The notes beneath the pieces are model-generated. The model was not told the DNA's origin and did not search any database. It was given only the letters and a program-made list of their open reading frames with translations. A DNA stretch of 64,000 nucleotides from Roseomonas fluvialis (GTDB lineage Bacteria; Pseudomonadota; Alphaproteobacteria; Acetobacterales; Acetobacteraceae): the NCBI RefSeq assembly GCF_022846615.1, contig NZ_AP025637.1, positions 2,567,001 to 2,631,000 on the forward strand, in the 5' to 3' direction. Positions within the stretch are counted from its first letter, which is position 1. Every line of letters starts with the position of its first letter. Below, one piece after another: positions 39,016 to 48,800 of the stretch. Position numbers and translations under genes: made by a program.

Positions 39016-40416
39016 ATGGCCGCCGTCACGCGCGAACTTGCAGCCTTTACCGCCGCGATCCGCTTCGAGGCGCTGCCCACCGAGGTCCAGGAGCGCACCC
39101 GCTTCCTCGTGCTCGACCTGGTCGGCAACATGCTGCGCGGGCGTCACGATGCCGAGAGCACGGCGCCGTTGCTGGCCGCAGTGCGCTCGCTGGGTCTGGC
39201 GGCGGGTTCGGCGGCGGTTTTCGGCGATTCGGCGCGCTACACGCCGGCCGGCGCGGCGCTGGTGAACGGCACCACCGCGCATTCGCTCGACTTCGACGAC
39301 ACCCATGCCGCCGGCACGCTGCACCCCGGCGCGCCGGTGATCCCGGCGGCCCTGGCGGCGGCCGAGATGGTGGGCGCGGATGGCCGCACCGTGCTGGCCG
39401 CGATCGTCGCCGGGTATGAAGTGACTTGCCGGCTGGCGCTGTCCCTGCCCGGCGGCGACCATTACGACCGGGGCTACCATCCGACCGCGACCTGCGGCGC
39501 CTTTGGCGCTGCCGCGGCGGCTGCGCGCGTGTTCGGGCTGAGCGCCGCGCAGATCGAGGACGCCTTCGGCATCGCGCTGTCCCAGGCCGCGGGGTCGCTG
39601 CAGTTCCTGGCGAACGGCGCCTGGACGAAGCGCTTCCAGGTCGGCTGGTCGGCACTGAACGGCCTGACCGCCGCGTCGCTGGCGCGCGAAGGCTTCCGTG
39701 GCGCGGGCGAGGCGCTGGAAGGCCGCGCCGGCTTCCTGCGCGCCTATGCCCCCAACCCGAAGCCCGAGCGCGCGCTACAGGGCCTGGGCACCGAGTGGGA
39801 GCTGATGGAAACCGCGGTGAAGCCCTACCCGTCCTGCCGCTACGGGCATGCCAACGTGGATGCGGCGCTGGCCCTTCGCGCTGAGCTGGGCCTCAAGGCC
39901 GAGGAGATCGAGAGCGTCACCATGGGCCTGCCCAACAAGGGCATGCTGCTGGTCGGCGCGCCGACGCAGTACAAGCAGAACCCGCAGAACATCGTGGACG
40001 GGCAGTTCTCCGGCCCCTTCGTCGTCGCCTGCGCGCTGGCGCGCGGGCATTTCGGCTGGGACAGCTACGCGTGGCTGCAGGATGCGGACCTGCGCGCGTT
40101 GATGAAGAAGATCCTCCCGGTCGAGGATGCCGAGGTCGAGGCCGACTTCCCCGACTACATGTCCGGCAAGCTGACGGTGAAGGCGCGCGGGCAGACCTTC
40201 GTGAAGAAGATCCAGGTGCCCAAGGGCGAGCCCGCCAACTTCCTGACCGAGGCCGAACTGCGCGCGAAGTTCCATGGCTTGGCAGACGCCGTGCTCGGGG
40301 CCGATCGCGCCCGCGCGCTGGCCGATGCGGTGCTGAACCTGGACAAGGCGGCGGATGTGCACGCGATGCTGCGGCTCGGCGCGCCGATGATGGCCGCACG
40401 CCTCGCCGGCGAGTAG
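39016..40416 (+). CDS. MmgE/PrpD family protein
   Basis: A 466-aa protein of the MmgE/PrpD family, which includes 2-methylcitrate dehydratase and cis-aconitate decarboxylase-like enzymes. Family blocks are NGTTAHSLDFDDTHAAGTLHPG (two pieces, near residue 90), AGYEVTCRLAL, GYHPTATCGAFGAAAAAARV and KPYPSCRYGHANVDAAL. ATG 39016 has AGGAGG at 39002-39007, the strongest ribosome site nearby. No prpBC or methylcitrate genes are present, so the substrate is open. tRNA-Ser begins 13 bp after its stop. Confidence 0.88.
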   Translation: MAAVTRELAAFTAAIRFEALPTEVQERTRFLVLDLVGNMLRGRHDAESTAPLLAAVRSLGLAAGSAAVFGDSARYTPAGAALVNGTTAHSLDFDDTHAAGTLHPGAPVIPAALAAAEMVGADGRTVLAAIVAGYEVTCRLALSLPGGDHYDRGYHPTATCGAFGAAAAAARVFGLSAAQIEDAFGIALSQAAGSLQFLANGAWTKRFQVGWSALNGLTAASLAREGFRGAGEALEGRAGFLRAYAPNPKPERALQGLGTEWELMETAVKPYPSCRYGHANVDAALALRAELGLKAEEIESVTMGLPNKGMLLVGAPTQYKQNPQNIVDGQFSGPFVVACALARGHFGWDSYAWLQDADLRALMKKILPVEDAEVEADFPDYMSGKLTVKARGQTFVKKIQVPKGEPANFLTEAELRAKFHGLADAVLGADRARALADAVLNLDKAADVHAMLRLGAPMMAARLAGE

Positions 40417-40429
40417 CGGCACGACATGC

Positions 40430-40517
40430 GGAAGGGTGGCCGAGCGGTCTATGGCAGCGGTCTTGAAAACCGCCAGGGTGCAAGCCCTCGTGGGTTCGAA
40501 TCCCACCCCTTCCGCCA
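40430..40517 (+). tRNA. tRNA-Ser (TGA)
   Basis: Class II tRNA: acceptor GGAAGGG/CCCTTCC, anticodon stem GCGGT/ACCGC with loop CTTGAAA (anticodon TGA), a long variable arm, T arm GTGGG-TTCGAAT-CCCAC, discriminator G and encoded CCA. Confidence 0.97.
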
Positions 40518-40535
40518 CCTGACCAGGCCGCGGCC

Positions 40536-41378
40536 TTGACCCTGGTTCTCACGGTCCTGCTGGCCCTGGTCACGCTGGGTGCCCTTGGCGTGGCCGTGGC
40601 CGCGGCGGCGGCGGCGCGGGACTGGCACCACGTGCCACGGCGTTTCCAGGTGGCTGTCCTCGCCGCACTGGCCTGCGGGGCTGTCGTGATCCTGGGCGCG
40701 GATGCGTTGCTCGGCGGCGGTGCCGGGACGGGCGGCTGGCGCACGGCCCTGCGGCTGTTCGCCGATGCCGTCCTCGCGCTCACCGTCGTGCTGCTGGTGC
40801 GGGCGTACCGGCGCGCCGACGCCGATCGGCTGAAGGCGCAGCAGGCCGCGCCGGTGAACCAGCAGACCAACCTGCCCAACCGCGCCACGCTGCTGGGCCA
40901 GGCCGTGCCCGCCCTGGCGCGCTGCCAGCGCGACCTGCTGCCGGCATCGGTCGTTGCCGCCACCATCGATGGTCTCGCGCAGATCACGCAGGACCGCGGC
41001 CCGCAGGCCGCCGAGACGCTGTTGCGCGACTTCGCCAACGTGTTCCGAGACGCCACGCGTGCGGGCGACGTGCCGGGCCACGCCAGCGCGCTGGTGCTTG
41101 CCGCGCTGCTGCCCTCGGCAACCACCGAGGCCGCCGCGGGTATGGCCGACCGTCTGCGGCGCGAGGCCTCGACGCGGCTCGCGCATCCGGGGATGGACGG
41201 CACCAGGCTGACGGTGAGCGTTGGCATCGCCCCGGTCGGCGACGGCCCGACCCGCGCCGTGCTGGATGAGGCGATCGCCGCGGCGGAGGCCGCGCTCGCC
41301 TCGGCACAGGCCGGCGGCGGGGACCGCGTGCTGGCCTCCCCGGCACCGCCGCTGCGCACGGCCGGGCGGCCCCTGTGA
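40536..41378 (+). CDS. Membrane protein with degenerate GGDEF-like domain
   Basis: About 280 aa. Three hydrophobic segments (about 1-26, 38-60 and 70-92) are followed by a domain with diguanylate cyclase features: NQQTNLPNRATLL replaces the usual D-x-LTGLPNR, and LTVSVGIAPV near residue 230 matches the last GGDEF strand. The signature GGDEF position reads GHASALVLAALLP, so the active-site acidic residues are missing and c-di-GMP synthesis is not expected. The apparent start is TTG 40536, 18 bp after tRNA-Ser, overlapping a 12-bp palindrome; internal GTG starts are possible. Confidence 0.65.
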   Translation: MTLVLTVLLALVTLGALGVAVAAAAAARDWHHVPRRFQVAVLAALACGAVVILGADALLGGGAGTGGWRTALRLFADAVLALTVVLLVRAYRRADADRLKAQQAAPVNQQTNLPNRATLLGQAVPALARCQRDLLPASVVAATIDGLAQITQDRGPQAAETLLRDFANVFRDATRAGDVPGHASALVLAALLPSATTEAAAGMADRLRREASTRLAHPGMDGTRLTVSVGIAPVGDGPTRAVLDEAIAAAEAALASAQAGGGDRVLASPAPPLRTAGRPL

Positions 41379-41427
41379 GGGCCGCGACGCGGTTCCACTC
41401 ACCCCGGCGCTGCCCTAGGATGGTGCG

Positions 41428-42087
41428 GTGAACATCCTTGCCCCACCGCGCGCCCGTCTGCAGATCGAGGTCGTCTTCGACCTGGTCTGCCCGTGGTGCT
41501 ACCTGGGCACGCGGCGGCTGCGCCGCGCGCTGCGCACGAGGCCGGACATCCTCGCCGAGATCCTGTGGCGCCCCTTCCTGCTGAACCCCGACATCCCGAA
41601 TGGCGGGCTGCCGCGGCAGGAGTTCCTCACGCGGAAGTTCGGCGGGGAGGAACGCGCGCGCCGGCTGCACGCCACCATCGCCGAGCTCGGCCGCACCGAG
41701 GGCGTGCCCTTCCGCTTCGACCGTATTCGCCGCATGCCATCGAGCCTCGATGCGCATCGGCTGGTGCGCTACGCAGCGCGCGAGGGCCTGGCGGACGCCA
41801 TGGTGGACACGCTGTTCCACGCCTATTTCGCCGAGGGCGCCGACCTCGGCCATGCCGACACGCTGGTGGCGCTCGCCATGCGCATCGGGATGGAGACGTC
41901 GGGCGTGCACCGTTTCCTCGACAGCGGCGCGGAGACCGATGCGGTGCATGCCGAGAACCTTCGCGCGCATCGCCTGGGTATCAACGGCGTGCCCTGCTTC
42001 GTGATCGGCGGGCGCCACGCCATTGCCGGCGCGCAGGAGCCCGAGGTGCTCGAACGCCTCATCGACGTCGCGCTGGTCGAAGGCTGA
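41428..42087 (+). CDS. DsbA family oxidoreductase, FrnE-like
   Basis: A 219-aa thioredoxin-fold protein of the FrnE subgroup of DsbA proteins. The CPWC active site lies near residue 22 in FDLVCPWCYLGTRRL, and the cis-Pro loop is NGVPCFVIGGRHAIAGAQ near 190. No signal peptide is seen, so it is cytoplasmic, where such proteins act as thiol-disulfide isomerases. GTG 41428 is the only reasonable start. A likely terminator follows. Confidence 0.9.
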   Translation: MNILAPPRARLQIEVVFDLVCPWCYLGTRRLRRALRTRPDILAEILWRPFLLNPDIPNGGLPRQEFLTRKFGGEERARRLHATIAELGRTEGVPFRFDRIRRMPSSLDAHRLVRYAAREGLADAMVDTLFHAYFAEGADLGHADTLVALAMRIGMETSGVHRFLDSGAETDAVHAENLRAHRLGINGVPCFVIGGRHAIAGAQEPEVLERLIDVALVEG

Positions 42088-42139
42088 ACGACCTGCCGCG
42101 CGGGGCCTTGCGCAGCCGGCGCGCCGCGTCTAATCAGGC

Positions 42140-42162
42140 GGCCCCGCCGGGGGGCCTTGTTT
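42140..42162 (+). terminator. Probable terminator after the FrnE-like gene
   Basis: 6-bp stem GGCCCC/GGGGCC (42140-42145 and 42151-42156) with a 5-base loop, then TTGTTTG, 50 bp past the stop and before tRNA-Val(GAC). Confidence 0.5.
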
Positions 42163-42188
42163 GACCTGGCGGCACCCTCGGGGCCGGG

Positions 42189-42264
42189 GGGCGCATAGCT
42201 CAGTGGTATGAGCGCCTGCTTGACACGCAGGAGGTCCGTGGTTCGATCCCACGTGCGCCCACCA
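42189..42264 (+). tRNA. tRNA-Val (GAC)
   Basis: Acceptor GGGCGCA/TGCGCCC, D arm GCTC..GAGC, anticodon stem CCTGC/GCAGG with loop TTGACAC (anticodon GAC), T arm GTGG-TTCGATC-CCAC, discriminator A, encoded CCA. A second valine isoacceptor to the TAC gene at 24610-24682. Confidence 0.96.
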
Positions 42265-42382
42265 TCCGCCGCTACCCGCACCATCCACAGTCTACCTCCA
42301 TCTGCCGGCCCGCATGCTTTGACACGCGTCGGCGGGCACGCGCAGGATCGTGATCGTCCTCCCGGCGATACGAGGTGCGCCG

Positions 42383-43357
42383 TTGCCGACACGCCGCGAT
42401 CTGCCTGTCGCACTGGCGGCCCTCGGCCTGGCGGGCACGCCTGCGTGCCGCACGCTGGCGTCGCCGGGGGCGGGCAGCGTGAACCGCCTCGTCGTGCCCT
42501 TCCCGCCCGGTGGCGCCACCGACATCTTCGCCCGGCTGGTCGCGGACCGGCTCTCCGTGTCGACGGCTTCGCGCATCGCGGTCGACAACCGCCCCGGCGG
42601 CGGCACCGTCATCGGCTCGCTGGCGGTCGCGCGCTCTCGCCCCGAGGAGGGCGTGTTGGGCGTCGTGGTCAGCGCGCACACCATCAACGCCGCGCTCCGC
42701 CACGACCTGCCCTACGACACGCTGACGGAGTTCAGCCACATCACGCAGCTCGCGCGGGCGCATATCGTGATCGTTGCCGGCGCGGCGTTCGAGGCCACGA
42801 CCCTGGCTGAGGTCGTAGCGCTGTCGCACCGGCGTGACGGCGGGCTCAGCGTCGCGACGCCCGGCATCGGCACGGTCATGCACATGACCTTGGAATTGCT
42901 GGCGCGCGACAGCGGCGCGCGGCTGGTCCATGTGCCCTATAGCGGCGCCGCCCCCGCGGTCGGCGATGTCGCGGCGGGGCGCGTGGACCTGATGATCGAC
43001 CCCTGGGTGTCGGCGCGCGCGGGTGTGGATGCGGGCCGCCTCAAGGTGATCGCGGCGACCGGCGCGGCACCGGTGCCCGGCGCCGCGTGGATCCCGCGGG
43101 CGGCCGAAACCTGGCCCGGCCTGTCGACCTATTCGATGGTCGGGCTGGTCGGCCCGGCCGGCATGGGCGCGCTGGCGGTCGGCGCGCTTGCCGCGGCGAC
43201 CCGCACAGTGCTGCTCGACCCCGCCATCGCCCCCACGCTGACCGGCATGGGATTGGAGCCGGTCGCGTCCAGCCCGGCCGAATTCCGCAGTTTCGTCGAA
43301 GCCGAGGTGGCGCGCTGGCGCGACGTCGCGGCGTCACGCGGCATCCGCCTGCTGTAG
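42383..43357 (+). CDS. Bug-family (TctC-like) tripartite tricarboxylate transporter binding protein
   Basis: About 324 aa, periplasmic solute-binding protein of the Bug family. The N-terminus reads PTRRDLPVALAALGLAGTPAC, a signal with twin-arginine and possible lipobox character. Family motifs follow: VVPFPPGGATDIFARLVAD, VDNRPGGGTVIGSLAVA, LVHVPYSGAAPAVGDVAAG and the VDLMIDP strand. TTG 42383 was chosen because GAGG lies 7 bases upstream; an in-frame GTG at 42350 would add 11 residues. No tctA/tctB membrane genes are near, so it is an orphan receptor of unknown ligand. It converges on the AMP-forming enzyme with a 2-bp gap. Confidence 0.85.
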   Translation: MPTRRDLPVALAALGLAGTPACRTLASPGAGSVNRLVVPFPPGGATDIFARLVADRLSVSTASRIAVDNRPGGGTVIGSLAVARSRPEEGVLGVVVSAHTINAALRHDLPYDTLTEFSHITQLARAHIVIVAGAAFEATTLAEVVALSHRRDGGLSVATPGIGTVMHMTLELLARDSGARLVHVPYSGAAPAVGDVAAGRVDLMIDPWVSARAGVDAGRLKVIAATGAAPVPGAAWIPRAAETWPGLSTYSMVGLVGPAGMGALAVGALAAATRTVLLDPAIAPTLTGMGLEPVASSPAEFRSFVEAEVARWRDVAASRGIRLL

Positions 43358-43359
43358 CG

Positions 43360-44859
43360 TCAGGCGCTATCGCGCGGCGCCGCGCCGGGCCGCGCCTGCC
43401 TATCGCGCAGCACGCGCCGCAGCACCTTCCCCATGGCGTTGCGCGGCAATTCGGCCAGCAGCACGATCGCGACCGGGGCCTTGCTGCCCAGCCGCCGGCG
43501 GCAGAAGGCAAGCAGTTCGGCGCTGGCGACCGGTTGGCGCGCCACCACGGCCGCATGCGGCAGGTCCTGGTGCAGTTCGGATGCGACCGAGAAGGCAGCC
43601 GCATCGGCCACCGCCGGATGCTCAAGAAGCACCGCCTCGATCTCCTGCGGGGAGATCAGCACGCCGCCATAGTTCATTGCATCGTCGGCGCGCCCCTGCA
43701 GGATGATGCAGCCCGATGCGTCGATCCGCGCGAGGTCGCCCGGGCGCAGCCAGCCATCGGCGAAATGGCGGCCAGCCGGACCATCCGCGCGAAGATAGCG
43801 TTCCACCACGCCCGCCGAGCGGACCGCGATCTCGCCACCCTCGGCCGCTGCGCCCGCCCCGTCCGGGGGCAGCAGCCTGACCGCGACGCCGGGCAGCGGA
43901 CGGCCGCAGCACGTCGGGTCCCGCCGCAGATCCCCCGGCGTGGCGACGGCGATGATACCGGCCTCGTTGGTGCCGTAGCCGACGTAGATGTTTGGCGTGA
44001 GGTGCGCGAAGGCGTGCTGCAGCCGCGGCGTGCTGACCGCCGCGCTGCCCACGCGCAGCACGCGCAGGGCGGGCAGCGGAAGCCCGGCGACCTGGTTGGC
44101 CGCCGCCAGCGCGTACAGATGCGCCGGCGCGGTCGAGACGTAGTTCACGCGCCGTTCGGCGATCCGCCGCAGGTTGCCGGCCATGCCGGACTCGGCGTCG
44201 GCGGCGATCGCCGTTGCGCCCGAGCGCAGGCAGCGCAGCACGTAGCTCAAGCCGATGTAGTGCTGCGGGTCGACGAAGCCGAGGAAGACTTCATCCCTGC
44301 GGATCGCGATCTCGCCCTGCTGGGCCGCGTGCCGGGCGGCCTCATTGGCATGGGAGATGAGGAACGCCTTCGGCGCCCCGGTCGTGCCCGAAGACCGCGC
44401 CAGCAGCCAGGCCAGGCCAGGATCCGTGGCGCGGGGCGGCGCGGCCGCCGGCGGCGCGCGCAACAGCGCATCGAGATCCAGGCGCAGCGCGACGACGTCC
44501 GGCGGGACGTCATGGAGCGTATCCCCGATGACGCAGCGCGCGCCTGTCTGGCGGCACAGGGCGGCCAGGTCGGCCCCTGCGGCGCCCGGCGCATAGATGG
44601 CCCCGATGCGCGCCAGCGCGATCGCGCAGGCGAGCTTCAGGCGGAAGGCCTGCGCCTGGAACACCCCGTGCACGACGTCGCCGGGCCGGATGCCGGCGTC
44701 GAGCACCCGCAGCGCCAGGGCATTCGCGGCGGCGCGCAGGTCCGCGTAGGTCAGGTCGCCGGTGGCCTCGGACAGTGCGGCGCGGTCGGGCGCTGCATCG
44801 GCATGGGCGTAGAAGCGGTCCGTGAGATTGGGTGCCGCATCGTCCACCGCCGCGGGCAT
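43360..44859 (-). CDS. Class I adenylate-forming enzyme (acyl-CoA ligase-like)
   Basis: A 499-aa ANL-superfamily enzyme that activates a carboxylate as acyl-AMP, normally passing it to CoA. The P-loop is SSGTTGAPKAF near residue 157, the A5 motif reads YVGYGTNEAG (Asn where Thr is common), A7 is GWLRPGDLARID near 370, and the catalytic Lys is in PRNAMGKVLRR near residue 478. Motifs of a working enzyme are present. The acid is not known; no thioesterase, carrier protein or transporter genes give a hint. ATG 44859; the next gene in the same direction ends 37 bp upstream. Confidence 0.85.
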   Translation of the reverse strand: MPAAVDDAAPNLTDRFYAHADAAPDRAALSEATGDLTYADLRAAANALALRVLDAGIRPGDVVHGVFQAQAFRLKLACAIALARIGAIYAPGAAGADLAALCRQTGARCVIGDTLHDVPPDVVALRLDLDALLRAPPAAAPPRATDPGLAWLLARSSGTTGAPKAFLISHANEAARHAAQQGEIAIRRDEVFLGFVDPQHYIGLSYVLRCLRSGATAIAADAESGMAGNLRRIAERRVNYVSTAPAHLYALAAANQVAGLPLPALRVLRVGSAAVSTPRLQHAFAHLTPNIYVGYGTNEAGIIAVATPGDLRRDPTCCGRPLPGVAVRLLPPDGAGAAAEGGEIAVRSAGVVERYLRADGPAGRHFADGWLRPGDLARIDASGCIILQGRADDAMNYGGVLISPQEIEAVLLEHPAVADAAAFSVASELHQDLPHAAVVARQPVASAELLAFCRRRLGSKAPVAIVLLAELPRNAMGKVLRRVLRDRQARPGAAPRDSA

Positions 44860-44896
44860 GGCGGCCGTGACCGTCGCTGCGCCGCGCCTGCGCGCC

Positions 44897-45703
44897 TCAG
44901 AACCGGTAGCGCAGCCCCAGCACGAAGCTGTTCGCGCCCTCGTAGACGCCGTTGTAGGTGCCGAAGATGCCGCTGCGGTGCATGTAGCGGAACGCGACCT
45001 CGTATTGCGGGTATTCGGGCAGCGCGAAGGTCAGTTCCGGCGAAAAGAAGTTCAGCCAGCGCGACTGGTTGGGCTCGGGCCGCGCATCCGTGCCGCGTTC
45101 GACCTGCGGCAGGCGCGTCACGTAGTCAGGCCCCATGGACAAGCCGAAGGTCGTGTAGACGTAGTTGGTCCAGGGGAAGCCGTCGTAGCGCAGATAGGCC
45201 GCGGCCCAGAACTCGCCGCCATTGGTGTCGCCCGAGCGATAGACCGCGCCACCTTCCAGGTCGACCATGAAGAAGCGCCAGAAGCGGCCCAGCCGGTACT
45301 GCACCGCGCCGCCCACCAGCGTGTCGTCGCCCCAGGACCCGGTCCAGGGCGCGAAGACCAGGTCGCGCAGCTTGCCGTCGGCGACCGAGGACCCGATGAA
45401 CAGCGTGCCCGACCAGCGCCGCGCATCGGCCAGAGCGCGGGCGCGGTCGCCGGGCGACAGGTGCGACAGGTCGGGGGTGGCGACGGCAGCACTGGCCGCG
45501 GCAGGAGCGGTCATGGTGCCTGGGACCGGGGCGGGTTCCGAGACGGGCGCAGGTGTGGGCGCGGGCGCGGGCGCGGCGGCCGGCGGAATGGCAGCGGCGC
45601 GCGGCACCGTGCGGCGTTCGGGCGCCGGCCCCCCGGCCACGAGGAACAACGCAGCCGCCGCCAGACAGGACAGGCGGATCACCGGGGGGGCAGTGAGGGG
45701 CAT
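44897..45703 (-). CDS. Outer-membrane beta-barrel protein, PagL/acyloxyacyl hydrolase-like (tentative)
   Basis: A 268-aa exported protein: signal peptide to about residue 24, Ala/Pro-rich linker (about 30-80), then a beta-barrel domain with alternating aromatic strands and a C-terminal FVLGLRYRF typical of outer-membrane insertion. Near the end, RYMHRSGIFGTYNGVYEGAN contains an H-x-S pair followed 11 residues later by Glu, resembling the His-Ser-Glu set of PagL lipid A 3-O-deacylases. That match is my inference. ATG 45703 begins the signal peptide. If right, it would remove an acyl chain from lipid A in the outer membrane. Confidence 0.6.
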   Translation of the reverse strand: MPLTAPPVIRLSCLAAAALFLVAGGPAPERRTVPRAAAIPPAAAPAPAPTPAPVSEPAPVPGTMTAPAAASAAVATPDLSHLSPGDRARALADARRWSGTLFIGSSVADGKLRDLVFAPWTGSWGDDTLVGGAVQYRLGRFWRFFMVDLEGGAVYRSGDTNGGEFWAAAYLRYDGFPWTNYVYTTFGLSMGPDYVTRLPQVERGTDARPEPNQSRWLNFFSPELTFALPEYPQYEVAFRYMHRSGIFGTYNGVYEGANSFVLGLRYRF

Positions 45704-45863
45704 CGGGTCACCTTGGTCGGAACGGCTTGGGCTTACGGCCCCGATGCTGTCCTGGCAACTGGCCGGCTGGACGACTCGGCACCGGGTCGGCCGCCGGGTG
45801 CTGGCGTCGCGCCGCGCCGCGCGGGCAATCCGCGCACCTAGGCCGCGCGCGCCGTCCGCGCGC

Positions 45864-48800
45864 CTAAGCGGCGCGCGCTGTCCGAGCGACACGCGCGAGC
45901 GCCCCGAGTAACTCCCGCGCCGCTTTCACGCGCGCTGCCAGGTCCATCTCGCGCAGCAGCGCCAGCTTGTGGTCGGGCCGCAGCTTCACCGCGGTCTTCT
46001 GCGACGTCACCCAGGCCACCAGCCCGGCGGGGTTGCTGAACCGATTGCCGCGGAAAGACAGCACGATGCCCTTCGGTCCGGCATCCAGCTTCTCGACGCC
46101 CGCCTCGCGGCACAGGCGCTTGATGGTGACGACCTGGAGCAGGTTCTCCACCTCGGTCGGCACCGGGCCGAAGCGGTCGGCCAGTTCGGCGCCCATCGCA
46201 TCCGTCTCGCCATCGGACGCGAGGCCGCCGATGCGGCGGTACAGGCCCAGGCGCACCGGCAGGTCGGCCACGTAGGTCTCCGGGATCAGCACCGGCAGGC
46301 CGAGATTGATCTGCGGCGTCCAGTCCCGCTCACTCGCGCCGCCATCCCTGCCCTGCCCGGCCTTGATGTCGGCCACCGCTTCCTCGAGCATCTGCTGGTA
46401 AAGCTCGATGCCGACCTCGCGGATCTGGCCCGACTGCTCCTCGCCCAGCAGGTTGCCCGCGCCGCGGATATCCAGGTCGTGCGAGGCCAGCGTGAAGCCG
46501 GCGCCAAGATTGTCCAGCGTCTGCATCACATCGAGCCGCTTCTGCGCCGCCGCCGACAGCCGATGCGATTCCGGCCAGGTGAGATACGCATACCCACGCA
46601 GCTTCCCGCGGCCCACGCGGCCGCGCAGCTGATATAGCTGCGCCAGCCCGAACATGTCCGCGCGGTGGATCAGCAGCGTGTTCACCGCCGGCATGTCCAG
46701 GCCGGATTCGACGATGTTGGTGGACAGCAGCACGTCGTGCTTGCCGTCGCCGAACTCCGTCATCACGCGTTCCAACTCGGTCGGTGACAACCGCCCATGC
46801 GCCTGGATGGTGCGCGCCTCGGGCACGATCTCGGCGAGCCGTTCGGCCACCTTCGCCATGTCCTCGATGCGCGGCACGACGCAGAAGATCTGCCCACCGC
46901 GGAAGCGTTCGCGCTGTATCGCCTCGCGCAAGACCACCGGGTCCCAGGGCATGATGAAGGTCCGCACCGCAAGCCGGTCGACCGGCGGGGTGGCGATGAT
47001 GCTCATCTCCCGCACGCCGGTGAGTGCGAGTTGCAGCGTGCGCGGGATGGGCGTGGCCGTCAGCGTCAGCACATGCACGTCGGATTTCAGCGCCTTCAGC
47101 GCTTCCTTGTGCTTCACGCCGAAATGCTGCTCCTCGTCCACGATCACCAGGCCGAGGTCGGCGAATTCGATGCCCTTCGCGAGCAGCGCGTGCGTGCCGA
47201 CCACGATGTTGATGCGGCCATCCTTCAGCCCCTCGCGGACCTCGGCTGCCTCTTTCGCGGTGACCATGCGCGACAGCTGTGCGACCACCAGCGGGAAGCC
47301 CGCGAAGCGCGCGGTGAAGGTGCGCGCATGCTGGCGCGCGAGCAGCGTGGTCGGCACCACCACCGCCACCTGCGCACCCGACATCGCCACCACGAAGGCG
47401 GCGCGCAAAGCGATCTCGGTCTTGCCGAAACCGACATCGCCGCAGACCAGCCGGTCCATCGGGCGACCGGCGGAGAGGTCTTCCAGGACATCCGCGATGG
47501 CGCGGGTCTGGTCCTCGGTCTCAGCGAAGGGGAAGCGGGAACAGAATTCGTCCCACACGCCCTCGGGCGGCGTGGCCAGCGCGCCGTCTTTCATGCGGCG
47601 CATCGCGGCGGTGCGGATCAGTTCTCCTGCCATGTCGCGGATGCGCGACTTCGCCTTGGCCTTGCGGTTCTGCCACGACACGCCGCCGAGCTTGTCGAGC
47701 GCCACGCCCGCGGTCTCGGTGCCGAAGCGCGACAGGATCTCGATGTTCTCGACCGGCACGAACAACCGGTCGCCGCCGTCGTAGGTCAGCTTCAGGCAGT
47801 CATGCGGCGCGCCGTTCACCTCGATGGTGATGAGGCCCTCATACCGGCCGATGCCGTGGTCCTGGTGCACAACCAGGTCGCCATCCGCAATTTCGGTGGC
47901 ATCGGCGATGAACTGGTCGGCGCGACGGCGCCGGCGCGGCGGGCGCGCGATGCGTTCGCCCAGAATGTCCTGCTCGGCGGTGACGCAGATGCCATCGGCG
48001 ACGAAGCCGCGCTCGAGCCCCATCACCACCAGGGCGACGACGCCATCCGGCAGCGCGCGCGCGGCCTTCCAATCCTCGGCCGGCGCGGCGGCAACGCCGT
48101 TTTCGCGCAGCAGGTTCGCCATGCGTTCGCGCGAACCCTTGGACCAGGCCGCCAGCAGCGGCCGGCGCCGGGCCTTCATCTGTCCCGCGACCATCACGGC
48201 ATAGGCGGCAAAGACATTCTCGCCGGCGGTGCGCGCCTCGGTCAGCAGCGGGCCGGGGCGGCCACCGGCCTCGATGCCTTCGGCCGCATCGGCCAGCGCG
48301 AAGGGGATGAACTGCAGCACCGGCCCGCCGGAGAGCATCACGTTCCAGTCGTCGCGCGTGAGGTGCAGCGTGGCAGGCGGCGCCGGGCGATAGGGCACCT
48401 CCCCTTCGGCGATGCGCACCGGGACGCGTCGCGCCTCATAGTGGTCCGCCACCATCTCGAAGCGCGCGGTCGCGACATCCTCCGCCTGATGGTCGAGGCT
48501 GACCGAGGCTCCCGGCAGGTAGTCGATCAGCGTCGCCATGTGCTGGTGGAACAGGCCGGCCCAGTGCTCCATGCCCGGATGCTTGCGCCCCGCGCTGACG
48601 GACACATAGAGCGGGTCCTCTGCCGCCGCAGCGCCGAACAATTCGCGGTAGGCCGAGCGGAAGCGCGCGCGCGACGCCTCGTCGAGGAACACCTCCCCCA
48701 CCGGCCGCAGGCGCAGTTCCGGCACCACCTTGCCGCTGCGCTGCGTGGCCGTGTCGAAGCGGCGCAGATCCTCGATCTCGTCGCCGAACAGATCGAGGCG

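Noticed and set aside
45704-45863. GC-rich repeats in the gap between the PagL-like gene and mfd
   Set aside because: Short imperfect GCGCGC runs expected at this base composition; no clear hairpin with tail.
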